In this document: positions 36,252 through 44,954 of the stretch, one piece after another
How positions within the stretch are numbered: position 1 is the first letter of the stretch
How the letters are laid out: each line of letters starts with the position of its first letter
Assembly: GCF_014656545.1 (NCBI RefSeq)
Contig: NZ_BNDS01000017.1
Span: 49,733-113,732, forward strand
Origin: Neobacillus kokaensis
GTDB lineage: Bacteria > Bacillota > Bacilli > Bacillales > Cytobacillaceae
Direction: 5' to 3'
DNA: 64,000 nucleotides
Notes under the pieces: model-generated
The model's database searches: none
Told to the model about the DNA's origin: nothing
What the model saw: the letters and a program-made list of their open reading frames with translations, nothing else
Translations under genes and position numbers: made by a program

Positions 36252-36557
36252 GTGAGGTATTTGCTGCAGGTGGATTTTAAGATGGATGGGCCATTTGGAG
36301 AAGAAATGTCCGAGGCATTTGTAGATCTGGCAAAGAGCATTAACGATGAGCCCGGGGTGATTTGGAAGATTTGGACGGAGAATGCCGAAGCAAAAGAATC
36401 CGGCGGGGTGTACTTATTTGAAACAAAAGAAGATGCTGAAAACTATTTAACGATGCACTCCGCACGGCTGACAAGCTTCGGGATTACGGACATTCGCGGG
36501 AAAATTTTTGCAGTGAATGAGGCATTGTCGCTTATTAATCATGGACCTGTTAAATAA
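36252..36557 (+). CDS. YdhR-family putative monooxygenase
   Basis: 101 residues from a GTG start with AGGAGGT eight bases upstream. The sequence (MRYLLQVDFKMDGPFGEEM ... SINDEPGVIWKIWTENAEAKESGGVYLFETKEDAENYL) matches the YdhR/mono-oxygenase ferredoxin-fold family. The enzymatic role of the family is not well established. It is monocistronic. The 3' end runs into the ten-unit 52-bp hairpin array. Confidence 0.8.
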   Translation: MRYLLQVDFKMDGPFGEEMSEAFVDLAKSINDEPGVIWKIWTENAEAKESGGVYLFETKEDAENYLTMHSARLTSFGITDIRGKIFAVNEALSLINHGPVK

Positions 36558-36567
36558 TCATCACCTT

Positions 36568-37080
36568 TCTATGGGACGGTTTCCTCTCTAAAACGCTATC
36601 GTTTGTCCCATAGACTCCTTCTATGGGACAGGTTCCTCTCCAATACGCTGTCGGTTGTCCCATAGACTCTTTCTATGGGACAGGTTCCTCTCCAAAACGC
36701 TGTCGGTTGTCCCATAGACCCTTTCTATGGGACAGGTTCCTCTCCAAAACGCTGTCGGTTGTCCCATAGACTCCTTCTATGGGACAGGTTCTTCTCCAAA
36801 ACGCTGTCGGTTGTCCCATAGACTCTTTCTATGGGACAGGTTCCTCTCTAAAACGCTGTCGGTTGTCCCATAGACTCTTTCTATGGGACAGGTTCCTTTC
36901 TAAAACACTGTCGGTTGTCCCATAGACCCTTTCTATGGGACAGGTTCCTCTCCAAAACGCTGCCGTTTGTCCCATAGACTCTCTCTATGGGACAGGTTCC
37001 TCTCCAAAACGCTGCCGTTTGTCCCATAGACCCTTTCTATGGGACGGTTTCATCTCTACTCTCCCTGATTTGTCCCATAA
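36568..37080. repeat. Tandem array of ten 52-bp hairpin units (array A)
   Basis: ATGGGAC starts at 36571 and recurs every 52 bp without exception to 37039. Each unit has arms TCTATGGGACA and TGTCCCATAGA (11-bp stem), a 25-nt loop (GGTTCCTCTCCAAAACGCTG then TCGGT) and a linker of about 5 nt (CTCTT, CCCTT or CTCCT). Inner units are nearly identical; the first and last diverge. It is not CRISPR, because linkers are too short and not unique. ORFs across it are repeat artefacts. Confidence 0.95.
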
Positions 37081-37264
37081 CCAAAGCAAGACTGCTATCA
37101 TCACATATATAAATGACCTTCCTACAGACAAGGATCTTTATTATGCTTTTTATGATTTCAGGTAACGATCAACCTTAAGGAAGCATAGCAGCCGCACCCA
37201 CTCACAGATTAAAAAGTTTTCCAGATGGATATATTTGTAACATAGAATATAAGGAGTGGTTTGC

Positions 37265-37534
37265 TTGGCTAGTCATGAGCATCATATTATATTTGAAAGA
37301 CGTTCTAACAAGGCAGCGGGTATTTCCATTACACTCGTCATCCTTGGATTTGTTTTTAGTTTAGTGCCGTTTTTGGGATGGTTCCTTCTCCCCTTTTGGA
37401 TTATAGCCATCTTGTTCGGGATCGTTGGTCTGTTTAATTCCTACAGACGAGGGCTTGCCCTATCCGGCATCGCCATCGGCCTATTTACCTTTATCTACAA
37501 AATCATGTTCCTACAGGCGCTATTCGGCGGGTAG
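37265..37534 (+). CDS. Small multi-pass membrane protein of unknown function
   Basis: About 89 residues. The TTG at 37265 is preferred (LASHEHHIIFERRSNK) because AAGGAG lies eight bases upstream; a GTG at 37256 overlaps that site. Two to three hydrophobic segments are visible (ISITLVILGFVFSLVPFLGW, IIAILFGIVGLF, ALSGIAIGLFTFIYKI), resembling DUF4190-type small membrane proteins. It lies directly downstream of the 52-bp array, which may affect its expression. The function is unknown. Confidence 0.65.
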   Translation: MASHEHHIIFERRSNKAAGISITLVILGFVFSLVPFLGWFLLPFWIIAILFGIVGLFNSYRRGLALSGIAIGLFTFIYKIMFLQALFGG

Positions 37535-37542
37535 TTCATGAA

Positions 37543-37600
37543 ACACGGGGACGGTTCCAGCGAATTAATGTGCAGCAGAAGAACCGTCACCCTTCTCCAA
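37543..37600. repeat. Dispersed GGGGACGGTTC hairpin copy
   Basis: GGGGACGGTTCCAGC and GAAGAACCGTCACCC form an imperfect stem just after the stop of the small membrane protein gene. It probably serves as its terminator. Confidence 0.55.
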
Positions 37601-37674
37601 TATTATATGTAATTTTGAAATATTTTTACTTTTCGACAGAATGCTATTACGATATAAAGTGTTTTGTTATCTTT

Positions 37675-37688
37675 TGGAAACGGTTTCA
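37675..37688. promoter_or_regulatory. CcpA cre site
   Basis: TGGAAACGGTTTCA, a full match to the catabolite-responsive element and palindromic around CG. It is 243 bp before the Spo0E-like gene, in a 396-bp gap with no other supported gene. Confidence 0.65.
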
Positions 37689-37930
37689 TAAATTTCTGTT
37701 TAAATAGAGGCAGTTGGGGGTAAATTTCTAGTGAATACTTAATATATCAATATTATGCACCACTTTTTCGAATTGTTTCACTTTTAAATTACGTATTTAA
37801 AAGAATTATAGACTATGGTAGAATCAGTAGGGTTTTGGATTTTGCTTAACAAGTTAGAATTCGCAACACAAGAACAGTAAGTCATCATGCCTTCCAAAAT
37901 CACGTCAAAAAAATTACTTTTTCGAGGTGT

Positions 37931-38119
37931 ATGATGAAAACAAAAGAATCAGTTCCATACGAAAACAAGAAACTGCTAATGGAAATCGCTGATGTCAAAA
38001 AGGAAAAAAACGAACTATACAAACAAACGGGCCCAGGCAGCCCCGACTATATTTCACTCTCAATCAAGCTCGATCTGCTCATGAAGGAATACATCAACGA
38101 AAAGATCGCACACCTATGA
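37931..38119 (+). CDS. Spo0E-like aspartyl-phosphate phosphatase
   Basis: 62 residues (ATG 37931 or 37934; GAGGTG upstream). Two helices with an EIADVKKEKNELYKQTG first helix and YISLSIKLDLLMKEY second helix fit the Spo0E family hairpin; SIKLD aligns with the family signature SQELD but lacks its Gln and Glu. Spo0E proteins dephosphorylate Spo0A and delay sporulation. The altered motif leaves activity uncertain. A perfect cre site upstream would, if real, link this protein to carbon supply. Confidence 0.6.
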   Translation: MMKTKESVPYENKKLLMEIADVKKEKNELYKQTGPGSPDYISLSIKLDLLMKEYINEKIAHL

Positions 38120-38123
38120 GACT

Positions 38124-38170
38124 AGGGACGGTTCTGATGCTTTTTTCTAGAAGCATAAGACCGTCCCATT
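38124..38170. terminator. GGGACGGTTC-type hairpin between convergent genes
   Basis: AGGGACGGTTCTGATGCTT pairs imperfectly with AGAAGCATAAGACCGTCCC, with TTTTTTAT following on the plus strand. It ends three bases before the GH31 stop codon. Confidence 0.75.
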
Positions 38171-38172
38171 TT

Positions 38173-39702
38173 TTATTTAACTCTCTTATACCATGTTAAA
38201 CGTGATAGGGGGGCATCGATTAATTGTTCTGCCGGCCCTTGTATTATATTGCCGTCCTCATCTTGCCAAGCTCCTGTTGGAAAGTGAACGAATCGTTGGG
38301 TGGTTCCTTTCGTAACAACCGGTGCGACTAAGATGTCATCGCCCAGCATGAATTGATCATTCACTTTTTCAAACCCTTCTTCCGGGAACATGTAGGCCAT
38401 ATGCCTTATAATTGGCTCGCCAGTTAATGCGGCGCTCTCTGCTATTTGAAGTATGTCATTTCCAAATCGCTCATGAAGCTTTGCTGCCTCAAGACAATAA
38501 CCAAAATGCTCATCATCTAAAACTCTCCAAGGAGCCGCTGAAAACTGCATCATCGGGAATAAAGCGGAACACTGCGCATAACGAACAAATAACTCCTGAT
38601 CTAACTGGTCCGAGTTGGCAAGGAAATTTTGAAACTCACCGCCGCCGATCATATCAGGACAAGTAAAGGCATAACCCATTAACCCTTGTGCTAATCCATT
38701 GGGAATAAGGGAACCCAGTCCATTATCTCCCCAGCTATGCAATTTATCACATAGTCTTTGTCCGATAGGTTCACCAGCCATTTTCCAGCAAGCCCGATAT
38801 TCATTTAAACGATATCGTCTTCCAAGCTCTGCAAACTTTTCAGCATGCCCGTTCGCATGTGTTGGCAATGCACTTTGGTCTGTATCTTTATAATACATTG
38901 GATCACCAGCGTCGAATTTAAAGCCGTCAATTTTATAGTAATCTACTAGATGATCAAGCTGCTGTTGATACCATTCTACGGCTTTCTCATTTGTTAAATC
39001 TAGAATAGCACTGTAACCGTTCCACCATTGGCGGATGGCGACCATACCATTCTCATCCTTTAAAAGTAACCCATCAGCCATTAACTTTCGAAAAACAGAA
39101 CTATCAGGACTTACAAATGGACATGTCCACAGCATGACTTTAAATCCTAATTGGTGCAATCGTTCTACCATTTTCTCTGGATTTTTAAAACGGCCAGGAT
39201 GAAAATTCCAAACACCGTAATCCTCCTGCCAGTTGTCATCAATCATTAAAATCCCTGGAGGCATCCCGTTTGCAATAATCGCCTCAGCATATTCTAGTAT
39301 TTTTTCCTCCTCCTGGTCGTACATAAGCTCAATCCAAGTATTATATTGTGGTGAAGTAAACATCAAGGGCTCAGGAAGCTTCGAAGTTGGCGGGAAAAAT
39401 TTTGCTTGAACCGCCTTATACACATCTCTTAAATGGAGATATCCCTCACCTTGTTGTACATCGCCTTTTGCGTTGGAGATCTCCAACAAGTTTTCAGTAA
39501 AGGCGAAATCAAATGGCTCCTCCGACCAAATGAATCTTCCTTTATTAGAAATCAGGATAGGTGCGGCTTGATTAGGTGTTAAATTAGGGGTCAGCGTTCG
39601 TTCAAACGGCTGATTCCCAAAAGGCATATGGATCCCATCAGCAACAGCCCCTCCCCACCAATACTCACCATCTAAAAGTTCTATTTGATACTGTTTTTCC
39701 AT
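38173..39702 (-). CDS. GH31 family glycosidase
   Basis: 509 residues, no signal peptide, so cytoplasmic. GH31 signatures: GILMIDDNWQEDYG, nucleophile Asp264 in DGFKFDAGDP, likely acid/base Asp326 in HSWGDNG, and FTCPDMIGGGEF; a C-terminal beta-sandwich follows. The family covers alpha-glucosidases, alpha-xylosidases, alpha-galactosidases and alpha-N-acetylgalactosaminidases, and I cannot fix the specificity. RBS GGAGG precedes the ATG. It is the last gene of the importer operon, so it probably cleaves the imported oligosaccharide. Confidence 0.88.
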   Translation of the reverse strand: MEKQYQIELLDGEYWWGGAVADGIHMPFGNQPFERTLTPNLTPNQAAPILISNKGRFIWSEEPFDFAFTENLLEISNAKGDVQQGEGYLHLRDVYKAVQAKFFPPTSKLPEPLMFTSPQYNTWIELMYDQEEEKILEYAEAIIANGMPPGILMIDDNWQEDYGVWNFHPGRFKNPEKMVERLHQLGFKVMLWTCPFVSPDSSVFRKLMADGLLLKDENGMVAIRQWWNGYSAILDLTNEKAVEWYQQQLDHLVDYYKIDGFKFDAGDPMYYKDTDQSALPTHANGHAEKFAELGRRYRLNEYRACWKMAGEPIGQRLCDKLHSWGDNGLGSLIPNGLAQGLMGYAFTCPDMIGGGEFQNFLANSDQLDQELFVRYAQCSALFPMMQFSAAPWRVLDDEHFGYCLEAAKLHERFGNDILQIAESAALTGEPIIRHMAYMFPEEGFEKVNDQFMLGDDILVAPVVTKGTTQRFVHFPTGAWQDEDGNIIQGPAEQLIDAPLSRLTWYKRVK

Positions 39703-39766
39703 CAGTCTTCCTCCAATTTCAATAGTGACAACTAAAAATAATCAATTACTTCAAGAAGATCTCTTG

Positions 39767-40660
39767 TTACTCTTTCACTGATCCAAGCATAATACCATGA
39801 ATGAAATAACGTTGAACAAACGGATAAACTATTAAAATAGGAATCATCGAAATAACAATTTTCGCAGCATTCAATGTTTTGTTAGACATCTGCGCAATCA
39901 TTTTTAACTCTTCAGTTGTCAAATTAGATATGTCCGTTTGTACGACTAGTTGTTGAATATAGGTTTGAAGCGGATAATTCTCTGCTTGGGTCATAAAAAT
40001 CATTCCATCAAAAAAGGAATTCCAGTGCCCGACCACACTAAATAAAGTAATGGTTGCCAGCGCCGGTACAGACAAAGGTAAATAAATCCGAAATAACTTA
40101 TACCAAGGTCCTGCTCCATCCATGTCAGCTGCCTCATCTAACTCCTTAGGTATAGCACGAAAAAAATTCAAGAGTAAGATAACGTTGAAAACAGGTACAG
40201 CCCCTGGCAGCACTAATGCCCATATCGTATCCAGAAGACCGTATGATTCAATCGTTAAAAACAAAGGAATAAGGCCGCCGCTAAACAACATTGTAAATAT
40301 TATAAACCACATATATATATTTCTCATTTTAAATTGTTTCGAGCTGCGTGAAAGTGGATAAGCCATCAAGACTGTTAAGATAAAGTTAAGGCCGCCGCCT
40401 AATATAACTCTTTCAACAGACACACCGAAGGCTCTAAAAAAACTTCCATCGGAGAGAAGTGTCTCATAAGCACTTAACGTAAATTGAACTGGACGCCATG
40501 TAACAAGCCCCCCTGCAACGGCAGATTTTTCACTAAACGATACAGCTACTGTATACCAAATGGGAGCAATACAAAGAAGAGCAATAATGACAAGAAATGC
40601 AATAATTGTATAATCTACCATACGTGATGATAGCTTTTGATCTCTGACCAACAAAATCAC
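39767..40660 (-). CDS. Carbohydrate ABC transporter permease (LplC/YtcP-like)
   Basis: 297 residues, six membrane helices, with the EAA cytoplasmic loop ELDEAADMDGAGPWYKLFRI. This CUT1 permease type ends with the RYFIHGIMLGSVKE tail seen in LplC/YtcP proteins. Start codon is uncertain: GTG at 40660, or a TTG nine bases further in with GGGGTG upstream. It pairs with the preceding permease (9-bp gap). No ATP-binding subunit is in the operon, as is common in Bacillus CUT1 systems that share an MsmX-type ATPase. Confidence 0.92.
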   Translation of the reverse strand: MILLVRDQKLSSRMVDYTIIAFLVIIALLCIAPIWYTVAVSFSEKSAVAGGLVTWRPVQFTLSAYETLLSDGSFFRAFGVSVERVILGGGLNFILTVLMAYPLSRSSKQFKMRNIYMWFIIFTMLFSGGLIPLFLTIESYGLLDTIWALVLPGAVPVFNVILLLNFFRAIPKELDEAADMDGAGPWYKLFRIYLPLSVPALATITLFSVVGHWNSFFDGMIFMTQAENYPLQTYIQQLVVQTDISNLTTEELKMIAQMSNKTLNAAKIVISMIPILIVYPFVQRYFIHGIMLGSVKE

Positions 40661-40669
40661 CCCAGACGA

Positions 40670-41632
40670 TTAGAAGATTCGGTAATTCGCAAATCTAGAA
40701 GCTAAGAAATAGGAAATAATAATAAGGAAAAAGCTGATAACGGATTTTAACAAACCAACCGCTGTTGCAAGTTCAAACTGTGCATTGACTAAACCGGCAC
40801 GATAAACATAAGTATCAATAATATCACCAGTTTCATAGACAATTGGATTGTATAAGTTGAAAATTTGATCAAATCCCGCATTTAAAACACTCCCCAAGCT
40901 GAGTGTTGCCAGCAATACAACCGTAGGCTTTAATGCAGGAATGGTAATGTAGCGTATTTGCTGCCATCGTGTTGCTCCGTCCATAACTGCTGATTCATAT
41001 AACACGGGGCTGATTCCTGTTAAAGCAGCCAAATAAATAATGGTATTAAACCCAAATTCCTTCCATACATCGCTGACTACGACAATAAACGGAAACCAGC
41101 TCGTACTTGCTAGGAACATAATGGGATCTGCTCCAAAGAATATTAATATTTGATTAATAATGCCATCGACTGATAATAGGTCAATGACGATTCCAGCTAA
41201 TATAACCCAGGATAAGAAATGCGGTAAGTAAATAATTGTCTGTACACTTCGTTTAAATAGTCTCGCACGCACTTCATTTAACAAAAGGGAAAAACAAAGA
41301 GCCACGACTAAATTAACAATTATTTTGGCAACTGCAATAAGTAGTGTATTTCTCGATATCGTGACAAAATCAGGGAGATTAAATAAAAAGCGAAAATTTT
41401 CTAATCCAATCCATTCGGAGTTGAAAATCCCCAAACCTGGATTAAAGTCTTTAAACGCAATAATCACTCCAAACATCGGGACAATACTAAATAAAAATAA
41501 TAGAATGATGCCTGGCATGAGCATTAAATGATAATGCAGCGTGTTTCGATCTTTTTTTATGATTGGACGTTTGACAACAGTCTGATTGGGAACAATCTTG
41601 GAAGAATCGAATGTTGTAACAACCTTTTTCAT
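40670..41632 (-). CDS. Carbohydrate ABC transporter permease (LplB-like)
   Basis: 320 residues with an N-terminal cytoplasmic extension, six membrane helices and the EAA loop YESAVMDGATRWQQIRYI. LplB/YtcP-type features include MFGVIIAFKDFNPGLGIFNSEWIGLENF. RBS GAGGTGA precedes the ATG. It lies between the solute-binding protein and the second permease and forms the membrane channel with the latter. Confidence 0.93.
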   Translation of the reverse strand: MKKVVTTFDSSKIVPNQTVVKRPIIKKDRNTLHYHLMLMPGIILLFLFSIVPMFGVIIAFKDFNPGLGIFNSEWIGLENFRFLFNLPDFVTISRNTLLIAVAKIIVNLVVALCFSLLLNEVRARLFKRSVQTIIYLPHFLSWVILAGIVIDLLSVDGIINQILIFFGADPIMFLASTSWFPFIVVVSDVWKEFGFNTIIYLAALTGISPVLYESAVMDGATRWQQIRYITIPALKPTVVLLATLSLGSVLNAGFDQIFNLYNPIVYETGDIIDTYVYRAGLVNAQFELATAVGLLKSVISFFLIIISYFLASRFANYRIF

Positions 41633-41693
41633 TGTTTCACCTCATTATCTAGAAAAGATGGCACCGGCCACTGTGCCGGCGCCACAAATTCCT

Positions 41694-43310
41694 TTATTTG
41701 TTTATCGCCTCTTCAACTTCTTTGGTGATGACGTCACCGCCTAATTCATTAAACTGTTTCACATATTTATCAAAGCTATTTACAGGTTCTCTGCCCATAA
41801 TAATTTTCAAAAATGTTTCTGACTGCAGTTTTGAGATGGTCGTCCATTTCGCTTCCATTGTTTTTGTTTGAGAGTAGAATAAACTACGTACTTCGTTCAT
41901 TGGTTCGAGAAGGGTTTTACCACCTTCCATATACGAATGAGCAGGCTGCCATGTGCTTAAATCAGCTGTTGGATTCTTTGCGTATTGCTCAATTAACGGC
42001 AGCAGCCTTTTTGTTTCATAATCCATTTGTGACGTATCTTTGTTTCCATCTAAGTATTGTTCAAACTGTTTAACACGTCTTGTGACCGCATCAGACCAGT
42101 CGGCCACCAGGCGGACAGGTGTATAAGAAGGGTTTAAATCATTTGTTAAGTTACTGAAATTGCCGCTAAACTCTGCATTTAAAACCAGCATAAGTGCCTC
42201 AGGATGTTGATACCCTTTTCTTACAACAGCATAGGTATTTGATATATTGGTCATTTTTCCGTTAAACTCGCCATTTTCATCAAGAGGAGCTGTATAGGCT
42301 TTCCAATCAGCTTTTGGATTAATTTTTACTGCATCTGCAATCGGACCGCCCCACGGAGACCACCAAGGTCCAAAAAACAATCCCGCTTTACCACCTGCAA
42401 CAAGTTCATTCGGATCTTTTCGAAGGGCAAATTCTTTATCAATAATTCCTTCCTTATACCATTCACGAAGCTTCTCTAGACCTTTTTTGGTCTCAGGTGT
42501 GACCGAACCGTGAACCACCTTTCCGGAATCATCCTTCACCCAAAAGTCAGGATACGCATGGACTGCACTAAAGATACTGTCAAAACCGTGTGATCCAAAT
42601 AAATACGGTGTCCCAGTCAGTCCGATTGTATCAGCTTTCCCATTCCCGTCAGGATCTTGTTCTATAAATGCTTTTGCTACTTTTTCAATATCATCAAGAG
42701 TTTTCGGTGGTGTTAATCCAAGCTTATCCAGCCAATCTTGACGGATCCATAGCATGGAAACAGTGTCTCTTTCAAATACGGAATCAGGTATGGCCATTAG
42801 CTTTCCGTCAAATGTCGCGTTTTCTAAAGCCCTGTTATTTCCGGATTCATAAACATCCTTCATAAATTTACCTGCATAATTTTTATAGACATCCGTTAGA
42901 TCCTCAATCATATCTGCTTCTACCAATTGTCTAAGCTGTTTTTCAGTAACAATCATGGCATCTGGAATATTATTACTGGCGATCGCAACCTGCATCTTTT
43001 GGTTGTAGGAGTCACCACTTGCTCCCGTCAAGGTAGCTTTAAACTTTACATTTGTTTTGTCTGTAACGTAACGTGTTAGAATATTGTTGTCTATTGTATC
43101 ACCTGATGGTAGGCTCTTATCTTGCGGATTCACTGGTTTTGCAATCGTCATCATAACTGGTTCTTTAAATTTTCCGTTATCAATACTATTTTCTGCTTTG
43201 CTTTCATCCTTTTGTTCCGTGGCCTTTTTACCAGTGAACATACTGCAAGCGGTTACAAAAAGCATTGATAAAACAAGAATACACATGAGCCATTTTCGCG
43301 ATCTCTTCAT
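41694..43310 (-). CDS. Extracellular sugar-binding lipoprotein of ABC importer (LplA-like)
   Basis: 538 residues. A lipoprotein signal peptide with lipobox FVTAC (Cys22) is followed by a family-1 solute-binding fold (ATLTGASGDSYNQKMQVAIA ... DDIEKVAKAFIEQDPDGNGKADTIGLTG ... GLFFGPWWSPWGG). It captures an oligosaccharide outside the membrane and passes it to the two permeases. RBS GGGGGG precedes the ATG. It is the first gene of the importer-GH31 operon and is preceded by a terminator and operator-like repeats, so it is transcribed separately from the two-component genes. Confidence 0.93.
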   Translation of the reverse strand: MKRSRKWLMCILVLSMLFVTACSMFTGKKATEQKDESKAENSIDNGKFKEPVMMTIAKPVNPQDKSLPSGDTIDNNILTRYVTDKTNVKFKATLTGASGDSYNQKMQVAIASNNIPDAMIVTEKQLRQLVEADMIEDLTDVYKNYAGKFMKDVYESGNNRALENATFDGKLMAIPDSVFERDTVSMLWIRQDWLDKLGLTPPKTLDDIEKVAKAFIEQDPDGNGKADTIGLTGTPYLFGSHGFDSIFSAVHAYPDFWVKDDSGKVVHGSVTPETKKGLEKLREWYKEGIIDKEFALRKDPNELVAGGKAGLFFGPWWSPWGGPIADAVKINPKADWKAYTAPLDENGEFNGKMTNISNTYAVVRKGYQHPEALMLVLNAEFSGNFSNLTNDLNPSYTPVRLVADWSDAVTRRVKQFEQYLDGNKDTSQMDYETKRLLPLIEQYAKNPTADLSTWQPAHSYMEGGKTLLEPMNEVRSLFYSQTKTMEAKWTTISKLQSETFLKIIMGREPVNSFDKYVKQFNELGGDVITKEVEEAINK

Positions 43311-43341
43311 ACTTGAGTCCCCCTATCCTATTCTATATTTA

Positions 43342-43475
43342 GATTCTATAACGATTCTATTGCTTTCAAGTGTAGAATCATTTTGCAAACACGTGCCTTA
43401 TCGTTCCATTTTCTCTTTGAAAAATAAGAATAGTAAATCAAAGGTATACCATTTTTTAAATGATTTTTATACCTT
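43342..43475. promoter_or_regulatory. Operator-like repeats upstream of the importer operon
   Basis: Inverted repeat AAGGTATA (43441-43448) with TATACCTT (43468-43475). Nearer the gene, direct repeats GATTCTA at 43342 and 43353 (11 bp, one helical turn) plus inverted TAGAATC at 43373. These are candidate sites for the adjacent AraC-type response regulator. Confidence 0.45.
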
Positions 43476-43484
43476 TTTTGTTTT

Positions 43485-43536
43485 GATAAAAAAATAACCC
43501 CCTTCACCACAGGATGTTCCTGCTTTGAAAGGAGGT
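43485..43536 (-). terminator. Terminator after the response regulator gene
   Basis: Minus strand stem CCTCCTTTCA with TGAAGGGGG enclosing an inner stem CAGGA-ACA-TCCTG, followed by TTATTTTTTTATC. Confidence 0.75.
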
Positions 43537-43568
43537 ACTATTTAAGTAGAAACATAGATTGTGAGTAT

Positions 43569-44954
43569 TCATTTCATCATCGTTCGATATTCACTAGGCA
43601 GCATCCCTGTATATTTTCGAAATATTTTACTAAAGTACTTTTCATTGTGATAACCTATTTGTGAAGCAACCCAATAGATTGGTTTATTGGTATCATGTAA
43701 TAAAGCTTTCGCAGAAGAGATTCTTATATTTCTGACATAATCATTAAAATGGATCCCAACAATATTACGAAAACATTGACTGAAATAACTTTGGCTTAAA
43801 TGAACTTCGTTCGCTACATCCTTCAGTTTAACTTCTGAACTAATATCGCGGTGAATGATTTCAATTGCCCTCATAATACTCGAAACCACCTCATTGGAAT
43901 ATGGCGACTTCTTTAATGTACCTTGAAGATGATTTCGAATTTTCTCCAGCCAACTAATCCAATCTTGCCAAAAATACATTTTGTCTAATGGATCATCTGT
44001 TGGGATTTTGGCAAATTTCTCCCACTTTGAAACAGCATAGGTAAACAATCCTTCAACTTGAGAGCTAGGTACTCGAAATTCTTTTACCTTTGTAATGGTT
44101 TCATCAAATAATTCATCATTTGTGATACATTGCAGCGATGAAAGGCTGTTGCGCAATGTTTGAACAGCACAATCGGTGGACGTATCCTGATCGGGAGACT
44201 GCTTTAAAGAAATTTTATAGTAATTTTCATCATATCTATAATCATAAAAAAGCTTCTCTGCACAATACTTGCGAAATAAATGAATCAGACCAGCAAGATC
44301 CGTTTCCTCACATTTAACAGCCTCCAAAATAATCCATTCAGTGGAATGCTTTAATGTCTGAATAGGGGAACCTTGAATACTATTATTTCTTGATCCCATG
44401 AATAACCAAAAACCATTATCTATTTTAATCAGGGAATGATGACTGCCCCCTTCGGGTACGGGAGGAACTTCTGCCTGCTTTTTGCTGTACGGATTGGCAA
44501 GTATACCATATAGATCGTGAGACGAAAAAGGTATTCCGTTTTGCATCATTAGGTCTGTTCTTTGACGTCTATCCTGTTCGTATTTAATTCGATTCATGAT
44601 TCGGGCCAATACTTCGTTCATTTTCTCCTTTTCCAATTGAGTTTTCGTTATGTAATCAATGGCACCGAGTCTTAATACCTCCTGGATATATTCAAACTCC
44701 TTATGAAAAGTTAAGGCTACTGTCCAAATGTGAGGGTAATTCCCATGGACAAAACGTAATAAGTCCAGGCCGGTAACTTTTGGCATCGCGATATCAGTGA
44801 TAAGAAGATCGACATGATGTTCTCGGATAAACTGAATGGCTTCTTCACCGTCGGATGCTTCCCCCACAATTTCTAAATCAAAATCTTCCCAAGGCATCAT
44901 CAGCCGTAACCCTTTTCGAACTAAATAATCGTCCTCCACTATTAATACTTTCAC
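43569..44954 (-). CDS. AraC-type response regulator (YesN-like)
   Basis: 461 residues from a GTG with AAGGAGG upstream. The N-terminal receiver (MKVLIVEDDYLVRKGL; phospho-Asp in DLLITDIAMPKV; Lys in DYITKTQ) is followed by a long linker (about 130-355) and a C-terminal AraC double helix-turn-helix (LKDVANEVHLSQSYFSQCFRN, PIYWVASQIGYHNEKYFSKIFRKYTGMLPSEYR). It overlaps the kinase gene by 4 bp. It probably activates the downstream importer-GH31 operon in response to an oligosaccharide. Confidence 0.94.
   Translation of the reverse strand: MKVLIVEDDYLVRKGLRLMMPWEDFDLEIVGEASDGEEAIQFIREHHVDLLITDIAMPKVTGLDLLRFVHGNYPHIWTVALTFHKEFEYIQEVLRLGAIDYITKTQLEKEKMNEVLARIMNRIKYEQDRRQRTDLMMQNGIPFSSHDLYGILANPYSKKQAEVPPVPEGGSHHSLIKIDNGFWLFMGSRNNSIQGSPIQTLKHSTEWIILEAVKCEETDLAGLIHLFRKYCAEKLFYDYRYDENYYKISLKQSPDQDTSTDCAVQTLRNSLSSLQCITNDELFDETITKVKEFRVPSSQVEGLFTYAVSKWEKFAKIPTDDPLDKMYFWQDWISWLEKIRNHLQGTLKKSPYSNEVVSSIMRAIEIIHRDISSEVKLKDVANEVHLSQSYFSQCFRNIVGIHFNDYVRNIRISSAKALLHDTNKPIYWVASQIGYHNEKYFSKIFRKYTGMLPSEYRTMMK

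Noticed and set aside
36568..37080. CRISPR array
   Set aside because: Units are 47-nt hairpins joined by 5-nt linkers that repeat among units. There are no unique 30-nt spacers, no leader, and no cas genes in the window.
36935..37165. 76-residue ORF and others across the 52-bp arrays (also 55243-55431)
   Set aside because: They are translations of the repeat itself, without RBS, and 52 bp is not a multiple of 3, so no repeat-encoded protein can keep frame.
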